64,000 nt of DNA, from NCBI RefSeq assembly GCF_007990715.1, contig NZ_BJWY01000021.1, positions 1 through 64,000 of the forward strand, given 5' to 3'. Under the pieces are notes generated by a model. It did no database searches. It worked only from the letters and a program-made list of their open reading frames with translations, and was not told the DNA's origin. Within the stretch, counting starts at the first letter, position 1. Every line of letters starts with the position of its first letter. Made by a program: the position numbers and the translations under genes. Positions 52,461 to 62,280 of this stretch are shown here, in pieces. The stretch comes from Nocardia seriolae NBRC 15557 (GTDB lineage: Bacteria; Actinomycetota; Actinomycetes; Mycobacteriales; Mycobacteriaceae).

Positions 52461-55400
52461 TCACGAGCTTGCGCCGACCAGGTTCTCGCCGCGCAGGCGC
52501 TGCGAGATCACCTGGGTGATGCCGTCGCCGCGCATGCTCACGCCGTAGAGCGCGTCGGCGATCTCCATGGTCGGCTTCTGGTGGGTGATGACGATCAGCT
52601 GGCTCTTCTCGCGCAGCTGCTCGAACAGGCCGATGAGCCTGCGCAGGTTGGTGTCGTCCAGCGCCGCCTCGACCTCGTCCATGACGTAGAACGGGGAGGG
52701 GCGGGCGCGGAAGATCGACACCAGGAAAGCCACTGCGGCCAAAGACTTCTCGCCGCCGGAGAGCAGCGAGAGCCGCTTGACCTTCTTGCCCGGCGGGCGG
52801 GCCTCGACCTCGACGCCGGTGGTGAGCATATTGGCGGGATCGGTGAGCAGCAGCCGGCCCTCGCCGCCGGGGAACAGGCGGGAGAACACGCCCTCGAACT
52901 CGCGCTCGACGTCCTCGTAGGCCTCGGTGAAGACCTGCAGGATGCGCTCATCCACCTCGGAGACCACATCCAGCAGGTCCTGGCGGGCCTTCTTGACGTC
53001 CTCGAGCTGGGTGTTGAGGAAGGTGTAGCGCTCCTCGAGGGCCGCGAACTCCTCCAGCGCAAGGGGATTCACCTTGCCGAGGGTGACCAGGTCCTTCTCG
53101 GCGCGCTTGGCGCGGCGTTCCTGGGTGGCGCGGTCGTAGGGCATGGGCTGGGGCTCGCTGACCGTCTCGCCGCGCTCGCGGGCCTGCTCGTACTCCATCA
53201 GCTCCAGCGCGGTGGGCGGCATGGGGACGTCCGGGCCGTATTCGGCGATGAGGTCGTCGAGGCTGACGCCGAATTGCTCGGCGATATTGGTCTCGACCTG
53301 TTCGATGCGCAGCGCCGCCTGGGCGCGGGCCACCTCGTCGCGGTGCACGGCATCGGTGAGCTGGGAGAGCTGGGTGTTCAGGGCACGCGAACGCTCCTTG
53401 GTCTGGTCCACCTGGGCGGCGAATTCGCCACGGCGGCGCACCAATTCGTCGCGGCGGGCCGAAGCCTGCGCGACGACCCGCTCGAGTTCGGCGGCCACCT
53501 TCTCGGCGGATTCGGCGACCACGGCGGCGACGGCGGCGGCCTGCCGCCGGGCGGCCTGGGCGCGTTCGGCGCGGGCCTGGTTCTCGCGTTCGGCGCGCGC
53601 GGCGCGGCGCAGCGAATCCGCCTTGCCGCGAACCGATTCCGCGCGCTCCTCGGCGGTGCGCACGGCCAGCCGGGCCTCCACCTCCATGGAGCGGGCCTCG
53701 GCGAGCGCGGCGGCGGCCTCCTCGCGGGCGTATCCGGCGGTCTCGGTGCCCGCGGCCTCCGGATCCATCTCGGCCTGTTCGGATTCCGCGTGACGCAGCC
53801 GGTCCTCGAGCTCGGCCAGCTTGGCGAGGGTGTCCTCACGGCCGGTCTCGGCATCGGCGCGCTGCGCGAGCAGCCGGTCGCATTCCTTCTGCGCGGTCCG
53901 CGCCGAATGCCCGAGCCGCCCGAGCCGGTCGTAGATGGCGACCAGCGCCTGATCCGACTCGTGCAGCGCCAGCAACGCGTGGTCGACGGCCTCCTTGCGG
54001 TCGGTCTGTTCGGCCAGCGCCCCCGCCAGCGCCGCCTCCAGCTCCTCGGCCTGGCGCTGCCACGACTCCAATTCCTGCTTGGCCGAATCGATCTCGGCCT
54101 GCACCTCGAGCTGACTGGGCGCCCGATCGGAGCCGCCGAGCACCCACCCGCTGCCGGTCAGATCACCCTCGCGGGTAACCACGCGCAGCTCCGGGCGCTC
54201 GGCGATGACACGCGCCGCGGTGGCCAGATCGTCGGCGACGGCAATGCCCGCCGTGAGCGCGGTGATCGCCGCACGCAGATTCGCCGGGCAGTCCACTACC
54301 TCGACCAGCCACCGCGCACCCGCCGGTAGTCGCGAATCGTCCTGCCCCGCACCGGTATTCGATCCGATCCCAGCCTGCCCCGCCACGCCGCCGACCGGGG
54401 CGAAGGCACCCGGCCCGTTCGGGTCGATGGGCGCGCCGCCACCCGGCTGTCCGAGCACGGCGGACGGTCGAGCACCGGCGTCGGCGAAAACCAGGGCGGC
54501 GCGGCCGCCGTCGGCTTCCTTGAGGGCGCGGACCGCGGCGTGGGCGGAGGGGCCGGTGTCGGCGGCCACGGCGTCGGCCAGGGGGCCGAGGGCGGCGGCC
54601 ACCGCGGCCTCGAAACCGCCGTGGACGCGGAGCAATCCGGACAGGGGACCGAGCAAGCCCTCGGTGCGGTGTTCGAGGAGCCAGGCCGCGCCGTCCTTGC
54701 GGCGCAAGCCCATGTTCAGGGCCTCGATGCGCGCGCCGAGGGAGGCGACGCGTTTGCCCGCCTCGCGGTCGCGTTCGCGCAGTTCGGTGACGCGCTGGTC
54801 GGCCAGGGCCAGGGCCTGGGCGGCGTGTTCGTAGGCGGTGTCGAGGCCCTCCTCGCCCGCGTCGAGTTCGCCGAGTGCGCCCTGGACGGCCTCGAATTCG
54901 GCATCGGCCTCCTCGCCGCGGCGGCGGGCCTCGGCGATGCCGGTGGACATGCGGGCGATCTCGCCGTCCACGGACTGGGCGCGAATGCGCAGGGTGTCGA
55001 CCTGGCCGGAGAGCCGGGCCAGGCCCTCGCGGCGGTCGGCGATGGCGCGCACGGCGGCGAGGTGGGCCTGTTCGGCGGCCTTGGCGGCATGTTCGCGTTC
55101 GTGCAGCTGTTCGCGGGCGGCTTCCAGGGTCTCGGTGGCCATTTCGACCGCTTCGCGCAGTTCGGCCTCTTCGGCCTCGACCCGATCCGCCTCGCGCTCC
55201 AGCTGTTCCGGGTCGCGGCCGGTGCCGGTCGGTTGCTCGATGGTGAGATTGCGGGCGCGGTCGCGGGCAATGCGGATGGTGGCATTGACGCGTTCGGTCA
55301 GCGCGGACAGCTGGAACCAGGTCTGGGCGGCCGCCTCGGCGCTCGGGGTCAGCTTGGACAGCTCGAATTCCTGCTGTGCCAATGCGGCATTGGCGGCATC

Positions 55401-56186
55401 CAGCTCGGCCTGCACATTGACGTGCTGTTCGCGCGCGTAGGCTTCCTTGCTCTGCTGGCTCTCCAGTTCGCGGCGGCGGGTCACCAGATCGTCGGCGGCG
55501 AGACGCAATCGGGAATCACGCAGTTCGGACTGGACGGTCGCGGCACGGCGCGCCACCTCGGCCTGCCGGCCCAGCGGCTTGAGCTGTCTGCGCAATTCGG
55601 TGGTGAGGTCGGTGAGCCGGGCCAGATTGGCCTGCATGGCGTCCAGCTTGCGGACGGCCTTCTCCTTGCGCCGCCGGTGCTTGAGCACGCCCGCGGCCTC
55701 CTCGATGAAGGCGCGCCGATCCTCGGGCCGCGACTCCAGAATCGCCGACAGCTGCCCCTGCCCGACGATGACGTGCATCTCGCGCCCGATACCGGAGTCG
55801 CTGAGCAACTCCTGCACATCCATCAATCGGCACGAGTTCCCATTGATCTCGTACTCGCCCGCCCCGTCGCGGAACATGCGCCGCGTGATCGACACTTCCG
55901 AGTACTCGATGGGCAGCACCCCGTCGGAGTTGTCGATGGTCAGCGTGACTTCGGCACGACCGAGCGGCGCGCGGCCCGCGGTCCCGGCGAAGATGACGTC
56001 CTGCATCTTCCCGCCCCGCAGCGCCTTCGCGCCCTGCTCACCCATCACCCAGGTGAGCGCATCGACAACATTCGACTTCCCCGACCCATTCGGCCCGACC
56101 ACACAGGTGATCCCCGGCTCGAATCGCAACGTCGTCGCGGACGCGAAGGACTTGAACCCCTTCAACGTCAGACTCTTCAGGTGCAC
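52461..56186 (-). CDS. smc: chromosome segregation protein SMC with hinge insertion
   Basis: 1241-residue SMC/condensin subunit. Head half 1 has Walker [21 protein letters not shown] and [18 protein letters not shown]; head half 2 has the ABC signature [14 protein letters not shown] and Walker [16 protein letters not shown]. Two long coiled coils flank a hinge near residue 600. The hinge region contains a roughly 40-residue Gly/Pro-rich insertion ([15 protein letters not shown] through TGAGQDDSR) not seen in typical SMCs, and the protein is slightly longer than the usual 1200. Start GTG 56186 ([15 protein letters not shown]). Confidence 0.95.
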   Translation of the reverse strand: MHLKSLTLKGFKSFASATTLRFEPGITCVVGPNGSGKSNVVDALTWVMGEQGAKALRGGKMQDVIFAGTAGRAPLGRAEVTLTIDNSDGVLPIEYSEVSITRRMFRDGAGEYEINGNSCRLMDVQELLSDSGIGREMHVIVGQGQLSAILESRPEDRRAFIEEAAGVLKHRRRKEKAVRKLDAMQANLARLTDLTTELRRQLKPLGRQAEVARRAATVQSELRDSRLRLAADDLVTRRRELESQQSKEAYAREQHVNVQAELDAANAALAQQEFELSKLTPSAEAAAQTWFQLSALTERVNATIRIARDRARNLTIEQPTGTGRDPEQLEREADRVEAEEAELREAVEMATETLEAAREQLHEREHAAKAAEQAHLAAVRAIADRREGLARLSGQVDTLRIRAQSVDGEIARMSTGIAEARRRGEEADAEFEAVQGALGELDAGEEGLDTAYEHAAQALALADQRVTELRERDREAGKRVASLGARIEALNMGLRRKDGAAWLLEHRTEGLLGPLSGLLRVHGGFEAAVAAALGPLADAVAADTGPSAHAAVRALKEADGGRAALVFADAGARPSAVLGQPGGGAPIDPNGPGAFAPVGGVAGQAGIGSNTGAGQDDSRLPAGARWLVEVVDCPANLRAAITALTAGIAVADDLATAARVIAERPELRVVTREGDLTGSGWVLGGSDRAPSQLEVQAEIDSAKQELESWQRQAEELEAALAGALAEQTDRKEAVDHALLALHESDQALVAIYDRLGRLGHSARTAQKECDRLLAQRADAETGREDTLAKLAELEDRLRHAESEQAEMDPEAAGTETAGYAREEAAAALAEARSMEVEARLAVRTAEERAESVRGKADSLRRAARAERENQARAERAQAARRQAAAVAAVVAESAEKVAAELERVVAQASARRDELVRRRGEFAAQVDQTKERSRALNTQLSQLTDAVHRDEVARAQAALRIEQVETNIAEQFGVSLDDLIAEYGPDVPMPPTALELMEYEQARERGETVSEPQPMPYDRATQERRAKRAEKDLVTLGKVNPLALEEFAALEERYTFLNTQLEDVKKARQDLLDVVSEVDERILQVFTEAYEDVEREFEGVFSRLFPGGEGRLLLTDPANMLTTGVEVEARPPGKKVKRLSLLSGGEKSLAAVAFLVSIFRARPSPFYVMDEVEAALDDTNLRRLIGLFEQLREKSQLIVITHQKPTMEIADALYGVSMRGDGITQVISQRLRGENLVGASS

Positions 56187-56264
56187 AGCGGCTCAGACTA
56201 CCCGCTCCCCCGCGATTGCCCCGAGTATGCCGAACCCCGCGTCCCATCTGCGTCATTCCTGCTC

Positions 56265-56295
56265 TTGACTCTCCACCAAGGGGAAGCACGAAGGT
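56265..56295 (+). promoter_or_regulatory. MerR-type self-regulated promoter
   Basis: TTGACT (56265-56270), a 19-nt spacer, then gaaggt (56290-56295). A 19-nt spacer is the hallmark of MerR-controlled promoters, and ctctcc...ggggaag forms the expected dyad in the spacer. The ATG follows eight bases later, so the mRNA is nearly leaderless. Confidence 0.55.
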
Positions 56296-56302
56296 GGGAC
56301 CC

Positions 56303-57244
56303 ATGGACGACGAAACGCTCTACACCATCGGAGCCCTGGCCGACCGAACCGGCCTGACGGTCAAGACCATCCGTTTCTACTCCGACCAGGGCATCGTTCC
56401 GCCGACCACCCACACCCCCGCCGGCTACCGCCTCTACGACCTCGAAGCGCTCGCCCGCCTCGAACTGGTCCGCACCCTGCGCGAACTCGGCATGGACCTG
56501 GCGACCGTCCGCCGGGTGCTTTCCCGCGAGACATCCCTGACCGATGTCGCCGTCGCCCACGCCGAGGCGGTGGATACACAGATCCGCGTGCTTCGGCTGC
56601 GCCGCGCGGTCCTGCGCGCGGTTGCCAAGCGGGAATCAGACGAGAAGGAGATGGAATTCATGCACAAATTGGTCCAATTGTCCGAAGCCGAACGCGACCG
56701 CATCGTCCACGATTTCGTCGGCGAGACATTCGGCGCGGTCGACGGCAACCCCGCCGTGGTCGAGCTCCTTCGCTCGAGCATGCCGGAACTACCCGATGAC
56801 CCCAGCCCGGAGCAGGTCGGGGCCTGGATGGACCTGGTCGAACTGGTACAGGACAACGACTTCCGCGCCGCCGTCCGCCGCATGGCCGAATACCAGGCCG
56901 AGCAGCGCACGGCAGGCGATGACACCGGTCTCCACCACGCCCTCACCGAGGCCGTCCGCGACGATGTCGGCCGCGCCCTCACCGAGGGCATCACCCCCGA
57001 AGGCCCCGCCGCCACCGCGATCCTCGACCGCCTGACCGCCCGCTACTCCGAAACCTTCGACAAACCTGACGACCGCCCCCTCCGCGAGTGGATCCTCGAC
57101 CGCCTCACCATCGCCAACGACCCTCGCGTGGAACGCTATTGGCAGCTGGTCGCGACCATCAACGGCTGGCCCCCGCTGCCCGACCTATCCCCCGTCTTCG
57201 CCTGGTTCGGCACCGCCCTCCGAGTCCGGCTCACCGAACAGTGA
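56303..57244 (+). CDS. MerR-family transcriptional regulator
   Basis: 313-residue regulator. The N-terminal MerR winged helix (TIGALADRTGLTVKTIRFYSD, RLYDLEALARLELVRTLREL) occupies about residues 1-75, followed by a linker helix (AVDTQIRVLRLRRAVLRAVA) and a large C-terminal domain of about 190 residues, bigger than the drug-binding domains of TipA type and unlike metal-binding MerR tails (no Cys). A typical MerR promoter lies just before the ATG. Ligand unknown. In M. tuberculosis synteny this place would hold acyP-fpg-rnc. Confidence 0.87.
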   Translation: MDDETLYTIGALADRTGLTVKTIRFYSDQGIVPPTTHTPAGYRLYDLEALARLELVRTLRELGMDLATVRRVLSRETSLTDVAVAHAEAVDTQIRVLRLRRAVLRAVAKRESDEKEMEFMHKLVQLSEAERDRIVHDFVGETFGAVDGNPAVVELLRSSMPELPDDPSPEQVGAWMDLVELVQDNDFRAAVRRMAEYQAEQRTAGDDTGLHHALTEAVRDDVGRALTEGITPEGPAATAILDRLTARYSETFDKPDDRPLREWILDRLTIANDPRVERYWQLVATINGWPPLPDLSPVFAWFGTALRVRLTEQ

Positions 57245-57287
57245 CGCGAGAGCAGGTTGCCACCGAGAAAAGACGACCTTGCCGCCC

Positions 57288-57356
57288 TCACCGAATCAAA
57301 GGCGCGATAAACCCTGAACACCTCATAGAGTTCGAATCCTCCTGCGGCTCAGTCAT
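57288..57356 (-). pseudogene. truncated start of a second rpn-type gene
   Basis: The ATG at 57356 begins MTEPQEDSNSMRCSGFIAPL and stops at 57288-57290. Its leader is homologous to the leader of the intact rpn gene: 57350-57423 and 58453-58526 share the exact start-codon placement, catattcgggcaac, tacgcc, ttcgg and ctcgccatcc. The coding part after about ten codons has been lost. This is a remnant of a tandem rpn paralogue. Confidence 0.65.
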
Positions 57357-57469
57357 ATTCGGGCAACATACGCCCCAACCACTACCCCAGGTTGTTTTCG
57401 GATCAACTCGCCATCCAACACGCCAGGTCTGCAGGCCGCGATTGTCATGCGGCCCGCTTCGGTATCGCT

Positions 57470-58459
57470 TTACCGAAAGACCTCGGCGAGGCTGTTCGCA
57501 GTCAGCACACGCGCGGACCAGGCCCGCAGCGCCTCCGCGTCCGCGGACCGGACGGCGGCGACAGTCTGATCCGTAAGCGCTCCGAACTTGATCGACAGTA
57601 GTTCGATCAGCATCTCCACACGCTCTTCGGCCTTACCCTCCGCGATGCCCTGGGCGCGGCCTTCAGCGCGCAGCCGGTCCGCGGTCGTCATGATGGCCTC
57701 CTTGGCCTGGGGTCCGAGTTGTCCGATGACGGAACCGAGATCGGATTCACTGATCTCGCTGACATTACGAATGTACGTCACCACCGATAGCAGTTCATCC
57801 TTGCCGTCAAACCTGGCCAGTATCGCGGCGAGGTCGGGGAGCAGGAGCTTCAAGACCTCCCCCAGGTAACGATTTCCCGGGGCGGTCTTCAACAGGGCCA
57901 CCATCGTGCGGGCCTCGGAGGGCTGGTCGCGCGCAAGGATGGCGGGCAGGGGTTCCGTGGTGAGGTCGTCGAGCAGGAAACGCAAGGCTGGGAGGTACTC
58001 GACGAACACCGCGCGGGTGGCCGCGTCGATGTCGATCAGGTCGGCGAGCTCGGTCGGTTTGTTCCAGCGGCGTCCGTCCGGGCTGGCGTATACGACGACG
58101 GGGATCACCGCAGGCAGGGTGTCAGCCTTCGGGTTTTCCTTTATGTAGCGGTTCCAGATACGAACCATGTACTCCAGCATCCGGAACGGCATCAGCGGGT
58201 GGGGCTGGCTTTGGTGTTCGATCAGCACATAGATGAACGCCTCGTGGCCGGTTACGCGGGCGCTGAAGAGTAGATCGCTGATGCGGGAGCTCAGCTCCGA
58301 TGAGACGAAGCTGCAATGCTGGAGCTCGAGCGTTTCCCACTCGATGCACGCCACCATGGCTGGTGACAGCACCGCCCTCAACTCTCCGGCGGCGTTTTCA
58401 CGCTTCTCCATGACGCGCCTGAAGTACGCGTCATGCCAGTTGTTCGGCTGGTCAGCCAT
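57470..58459 (-). CDS. rpnA: Rpn family recombination-promoting nuclease/putative transposase
   Basis: 329-residue protein of the Rpn/YhgA family, PD-(D/E)xK endonucleases that nick DNA and promote RecA-independent recombination. NNWHDAYFRRVMEKRENAA is the family start; FIYVLIEHQSQPHPLMPFRM includes the E-x-Q active-site element, and AVIPVVVYASPDGRRWNKPT follows. The C-terminal repeats AEGRAQGIAEGKAEERVEML form the usual helical tail. The ATG (58459) is in a 75-bp leader homologous to the truncated copy at 57350. Confidence 0.9.
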   Translation of the reverse strand: MADQPNNWHDAYFRRVMEKRENAAGELRAVLSPAMVACIEWETLELQHCSFVSSELSSRISDLLFSARVTGHEAFIYVLIEHQSQPHPLMPFRMLEYMVRIWNRYIKENPKADTLPAVIPVVVYASPDGRRWNKPTELADLIDIDAATRAVFVEYLPALRFLLDDLTTEPLPAILARDQPSEARTMVALLKTAPGNRYLGEVLKLLLPDLAAILARFDGKDELLSVVTYIRNVSEISESDLGSVIGQLGPQAKEAIMTTADRLRAEGRAQGIAEGKAEERVEMLIELLSIKFGALTDQTVAAVRSADAEALRAWSARVLTANSLAEVFR

Positions 58460-58534
58460 ATTCGGGCAACCTACGCCGCACCTGGTCTACGGCAGTCGAT
58501 TTCGGCGTGACTCGCCATCCGACGCGCGGGGGGA

Positions 58535-59074
58535 TCAGACGCCGATCGGTATGGGGAGACGACGTCGCCAGAATTCGAGCAGGGGGAGCACCAAAAGGGT
58601 TGGGCCGAGCCAGGCTATTAGTTCGGAGAGGCCGTACAGGGGGCCGTGGAGGGCGAAGGATACGACGAGGGTGGCTGTCCAGAGGGCTATGTAGGAGCCG
58701 CCCAGGCCGTGGACGTAGGCGTGGGTCCAGGGGCCGGGGCGGGCGGTGGCGTGGCGGCCCAGGAGGGCGAGGGCGAAGGTCAAGGCGGACACGGGGATCA
58801 GCCACCACAGGTCGGGGCGGTGCCAGAGGACCATGAGGGTGGCGGTTGCGCAGATGGCGGCGACGGTCGTGAGGTACCAGGGCCAGAGCGTGGAGTGTCG
58901 GGACCGAAGCGGGGCGCGGTGGGGTGGGGGTTGTGTCGGCGGGGGCGAGGAGGCTGCGAGATCTGTTGCGCCACTATGTGTTCTCGAATCCGTCCAGGCG
59001 ACCATCGGGCCGAGCAGGCGGCCGAGAGCGCCTGCCGTGACGTGCAGGGTTACCAGGGCGGGGTATGCGGGCAT
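58535..59074 (-). CDS. four-helix membrane protein (DUF2306-like)
   Basis: 179-residue membrane protein with about four hydrophobic segments: LVTLHVTAGALGRLLGPMVA, YLTTVAAICATATLMVLWH, WWLIPVSALTFALALLG and SYIALWTATLVVSFALHGPL. A Pro/His-rich loop separates the first two. The arrangement (LHVTAG followed by four helices) recalls DUF2306 proteins. GGAGG lies seven bases before ATG 59074. Transcribed behind a DUF1707 gene; no function is known. Confidence 0.7.
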   Translation of the reverse strand: MPAYPALVTLHVTAGALGRLLGPMVAWTDSRTHSGATDLAASSPPPTQPPPHRAPLRSRHSTLWPWYLTTVAAICATATLMVLWHRPDLWWLIPVSALTFALALLGRHATARPGPWTHAYVHGLGGSYIALWTATLVVSFALHGPLYGLSELIAWLGPTLLVLPLLEFWRRRLPIPIGV

Positions 59075-59125
59075 TGCCCACCTCCGGGGAGGGTGAGCGG
59101 GGCGGCCGGAAGGTGGCCGCCGGGC

Positions 59126-59554
59126 TCAGTGGGTGCGGTGGCGGTTCCAGGCGGCGGATTCCCAGCCGGTGAGGACACGGAAGACGAGGACTGCGCCCCA
59201 GGGGCCGATTACCCAGATGGGCCAGGGGTAGGTGAATTCGCCTGCGGCTACCGAGATCGCGGCCCAGATGAAGAGGCACAGGAGGCTGACGCCGAGCCAG
59301 GCGCTGCCCTCTATTTGCTGCCAGAGGGGGAAGCGGGTGCGGGAAACGGCTTGGGAGGTAGCGGACTTGGGGAGCTTCGGCAGGTCTTGGAGGACCAGGG
59401 CAAGGTCTTCGCGGGTGGCTGTCGCGTAGACCTGGGTGAGGCGGTCGTTGTATTCGGCGAGGTCGAGGCGGCCGTCGGACAGGTGGCGGGAGAGCAGGTC
59501 GGCGGTGGCGGCGCGCTCGGTGTCGGAGGCGCGGGTGCCGGTGGTGATGTCCAT
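59126..59554 (-). CDS. DUF1707 and two-helix membrane protein
   Basis: 142-residue protein: an N-terminal DUF1707 domain (RASDTERAATADLLSRHLSD, GRLDLAEYNDRLTQVYATAT, EDLALVLQDLP) and two hydrophobic helices (LGVSLLCLFIWAAISVAAG; WPIWVIGPWGAVLVFRVL). DUF1707 proteins are common in actinobacteria and linked to envelope stress. It is followed by the DUF2306-like gene after 51 bp on the same strand, probably one transcript. Divergent from acyl-CoA dehydrogenase genes with twin palindromes in the gap. Confidence 0.85.
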   Translation of the reverse strand: MDITTGTRASDTERAATADLLSRHLSDGRLDLAEYNDRLTQVYATATREDLALVLQDLPKLPKSATSQAVSRTRFPLWQQIEGSAWLGVSLLCLFIWAAISVAAGEFTYPWPIWVIGPWGAVLVFRVLTGWESAAWNRHRTH

Positions 59555-59586
59555 GTCGATACCTAACGGTTGAGCAGGGCTCGATA

Positions 59587-59631
59587 TTCCATTGTGGAAC
59601 GTAAGACCAAGGGTAAACCTCCATTGTGGAA
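59587..59631. promoter_or_regulatory. twin palindromes TTCCATTGTGGAA in divergent promoter
   Basis: ttccattgtggaa (59587-59599) is a perfect dyad, and ctccattgtggaa (59619-59631) repeats it with one outer change. The centres are 32 bp apart, about three helical turns, so two dimers of one regulator could bind the same face. They lie between the DUF1707 gene and the acyl-CoA dehydrogenase operon. The regulator is unknown. Confidence 0.7.
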
Positions 59632-59728
59632 TGTCAAGGGAGTTGAAGTGAAGGCAGGTGCCAGCACATTTGCCAGCAGGGGTTATCGGATGCGATCGTT
59701 AGTGCGAGTTCTTGGATAAGGAGTCATC

Positions 59729-60961
59729 GTGGACCTCGACTGGTCGGCCGCCGATCTGGCATTTCGGGATGAAGTGCGCGGCTTCCTCGACGAAAAGTTA
59801 ACCGACGATCTGCGGCGGGCGGGGCGGCTGGCGACCAGCGTCTATCCGGACCACGAAGCCAGCATGCAGTGGCAGCACATCCTGCACGAGCGCGGCTGGG
59901 CCGCCCCGGCGTGGCCGGTGAAGTACGGCGGGTGCGACTGGAGCCTGACCCAGCACTACATCTTCGGCCGTGAATGCACCCTCGCGGGCGCGCCGAACCT
60001 GTCCCCCATGGGGATTCGCATGGTGTCGCACGCGATCATGGCGTTCGGCCGTCCGGAGCAGAAGGACTTCTTCCTGCCCCGCATCCTCACCGGCGAAGTC
60101 TTCTTCTGCCAGGGTTATTCGGAGCCCGAGGCGGGTTCGGACCTGGCCTCGCTGACCATGGCCGCGGTCGCCGACGGCGAGGACCTGATCGTCACCGGCT
60201 CCAAGATCTGGACCACCCACGCCACCGAGGCCAACTGGATCTTCGCACTGGTCCGCACCTCCAGGCAGGCCAAGAAGCAGCAGGGCATCACCTTCCTGCT
60301 CATCGACATGCGCACCCCCGGCATCCAGATCCGCCCGCTGGTCATGACTTCCGGCGAGCAGGTGCAGAACCAGGTCTTCTTCGACCAGGTCCGGGTGCCG
60401 AAGGCGAACGTGCTCGGGCAGATCGACGACGGCTGGACGGTGGCCAAGTTCCTGCTCAACTTCGAGCGCGGCGGCGGCGCGGCCGCCCCGATGCTCCAGG
60501 TCATGGCCGAGGAGCTGGCGCAGGCCGCCAAGGATCAGGTCGGCCCGAACGGCGGTGCGCTGCTGGACGATCCGGCCTTCGCCGCCAAACTCGCCGATGC
60601 CCGCCTGCGCGCGGACGTGCTGGAGATCCTCGAATACCGCACCCTCGCACTGGTTTCCAGCGGCAAGGACCCGGGTCCGGCCGCGTCCACCATCAAGATC
60701 CTGGGCACCGAGCTGAGCCAGACGCTCACCGAACTCGCGCTCGAGGCCGCCGGTCCGCGCGGCCGCGCCTATCAGCCGCACGCCACCATGCCCGGCGGCC
60801 CGATCGCCGACTTCACCCCGCCCGCGGACGGTTTCGTGACCGGTGCGGAGTGGCAGGCGGTCGCCCCGATGCGGTACTTCAACGACCGCGCCGGCTCGAT
60901 CTACGCCGGCAGCAACGAGATTCAGCGCAATATCATCGCCAAAGCCACCCTGGGACTGTGA
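59729..60961 (+). CDS. acyl-CoA dehydrogenase, first subunit of a pair
   Basis: 410-residue FAD enzyme. The N-terminal helical domain, middle FAD-binding region (FCQGYSEPEAGSDLAS and ITFLLIDMRTPGIQIRP) and C-terminal GSNEIQRNIIAKATLGL are complete. GTG 59729 with AAGGAG upstream. It abuts a second acyl-CoA dehydrogenase gene (one base apart). Actinobacterial adjacent pairs often form alpha2-beta2 heterotetramers active on steroid side chains or branched acyl-CoAs; FadE17/FadE18 in M. tuberculosis have a similar length pairing. Substrate unknown. Confidence 0.87.
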   Translation: MDLDWSAADLAFRDEVRGFLDEKLTDDLRRAGRLATSVYPDHEASMQWQHILHERGWAAPAWPVKYGGCDWSLTQHYIFGRECTLAGAPNLSPMGIRMVSHAIMAFGRPEQKDFFLPRILTGEVFFCQGYSEPEAGSDLASLTMAAVADGEDLIVTGSKIWTTHATEANWIFALVRTSRQAKKQQGITFLLIDMRTPGIQIRPLVMTSGEQVQNQVFFDQVRVPKANVLGQIDDGWTVAKFLLNFERGGGAAAPMLQVMAEELAQAAKDQVGPNGGALLDDPAFAAKLADARLRADVLEILEYRTLALVSSGKDPGPAASTIKILGTELSQTLTELALEAAGPRGRAYQPHATMPGGPIADFTPPADGFVTGAEWQAVAPMRYFNDRAGSIYAGSNEIQRNIIAKATLGL

Positions 60962-60962
60962 C

Positions 60963-62087
60963 ATGGACTTCTCTTTCACCGCCGAGCAGGAACTGCTGCG
61001 CGACACCGTCACCGAATTCCTCGCCGCGCGTTACCACCTGGAGGCCAGCCGGGCCGCGGCCCGTACCGGGTCGGGCTGGCAGCCGCAGATCTGGCGCGGC
61101 CTGGCCGAGGAGGTCGGAATCCTCGGCGCGAGCCTGCCGGAGTCGGTGGGCGGCATCGGGGGCGGCCCGGTCGAGACGATGATCATCGCCGAGGCGCTGG
61201 GCGCGGCGCTGGTGCTGGAACCGTATGTGGACACCGTCGTGGTCGGCGGCGGGCTGCTGCGGCGCGCCACCGGCAAGCGGGCCGAGGATCTGTTGTCCGG
61301 CATCGCCTCCGGCGAGGTCGTCACCGGATTCGCCGCGCTGGAACCGCAATCCGGCTACGACTACACCGAGGTCGCCACCACCGCGGTCCGCGACGGCGAC
61401 GACTGGCTGCTCACCGGCGAGAAGACCGTGGTCACCACCGCCCCGCTGGCCACCCACCTGCTGGTGACCGCGGCCGTGGACGGCGATATCGCCCTGTTCG
61501 CGATCGATTTCGACATCGCGAACCCGCCCGCCGGGTTGTCCGCGCGCCCGTACCGCACCATCGACGAGCGCCCGGCCGCCGATCTGAGCTTCGAGAACCT
61601 GCGCATCCCCGCTGACGCGCTGCTGCTGGCCCAGGCGGGCGCGGCCATCGCGGCAACCCTCGACGAGGCCATCGCTGCGGTCTGCGCCGAGGCGGTGGGA
61701 GCCATGCGCAAGGTGGTCGCCGACACCGTCGCCTACACCAAGCAGCGTCAGCAGTTCGGCGTCCCCATCGCGAGCTTCCAGGCGTTGCAGCACCGCATGG
61801 TCGACATGCTGCTGGAGCTGGAACAGGCCGTGGCCGCAACCTATCTGGTGACGCTCAAGCTGGACGCCCCCGCGCCGGAACGGGCCCGCGCCGCCTCCGC
61901 GGCCAAGGCCACCATCGGTCGCGCGGCGCGGCGCATCGGCCAGGAGTCGGTGCAGTTGCACGGGGCGATGGGTATGACCGAGGAGCTGGCCATCGGCCAC
62001 TTCTTCAAGCGCCTCACGGCGGTGCAGTACGAATTCGGCACCACCGACCAGCACATCGCCCGCTACGCCGCGCTCACGCGCCCGTAG
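60963..62087 (+). CDS. acyl-CoA dehydrogenase, second subunit of a pair
   Basis: 374-residue partner of the preceding gene. It has FTAEQELLRDTVTEFLAARY at the start, FAALEPQSGYDYTEVA in place of a standard FAD motif, and HGAMGMTEELAIGHFFKRLT at the C-terminus. The second subunit of such pairs often lacks full FAD-binding or catalytic residues, and the diverged middle supports that here, though exact residues cannot be proven by eye. ATG 60963 lies one base after the upstream stop, so expression is coupled. Confidence 0.86.
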   Translation: MDFSFTAEQELLRDTVTEFLAARYHLEASRAAARTGSGWQPQIWRGLAEEVGILGASLPESVGGIGGGPVETMIIAEALGAALVLEPYVDTVVVGGGLLRRATGKRAEDLLSGIASGEVVTGFAALEPQSGYDYTEVATTAVRDGDDWLLTGEKTVVTTAPLATHLLVTAAVDGDIALFAIDFDIANPPAGLSARPYRTIDERPAADLSFENLRIPADALLLAQAGAAIAATLDEAIAAVCAEAVGAMRKVVADTVAYTKQRQQFGVPIASFQALQHRMVDMLLELEQAVAATYLVTLKLDAPAPERARAASAAKATIGRAARRIGQESVQLHGAMGMTEELAIGHFFKRLTAVQYEFGTTDQHIARYAALTRP

Positions 62088-62100
62088 CGGGCCGCCGCGA

Positions 62101-62280
62101 TCATCGGCGCTGACCGTAGTTTCCGGCGACGGGTATCCGTTCGGCATCACGCCGAGCGGGTGCCCGCCTGCCCGCGGCCTCGCGGGCCGAACGTCGCACG
62201 GCTTGCACGATCACCAGCGCCAATGCGGGTCCGGTGACGAAGCACAGCACACCCAGCGCGATCAATAGAACGGTTCCCAC
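62101..62280 (-). CDS. 59-residue single-helix membrane protein
   Basis: Short minus-strand gene starting at GTG 62280: VGTVLLIALGVLCFVTGPAL and a second hydrophobic piece ALVIVQAV form one helix, followed by a strongly basic tail (RRSAREAAGRRAPARRDAER). SD is weak. The combination of one helix and a basic tail is typical of small membrane proteins, but no conservation evidence is available here. Confidence 0.4.
   Translation of the reverse strand: MGTVLLIALGVLCFVTGPALALVIVQAVRRSAREAAGRRAPARRDAERIPVAGNYGQRR

Noticed and set aside
52446..54329. Plus-strand frame opposite smc
   Set aside because: Shadow of the coiled-coil coding strand; smc motifs on the minus strand are complete.
57325..57355. 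tRNA-like T-arm sequence (agttcgaatcctcc)
   Set aside because: No acceptor or anticodon stem can be drawn around it, and the bases are explained as the N-terminal codons of the truncated rpn copy on the minus strand.
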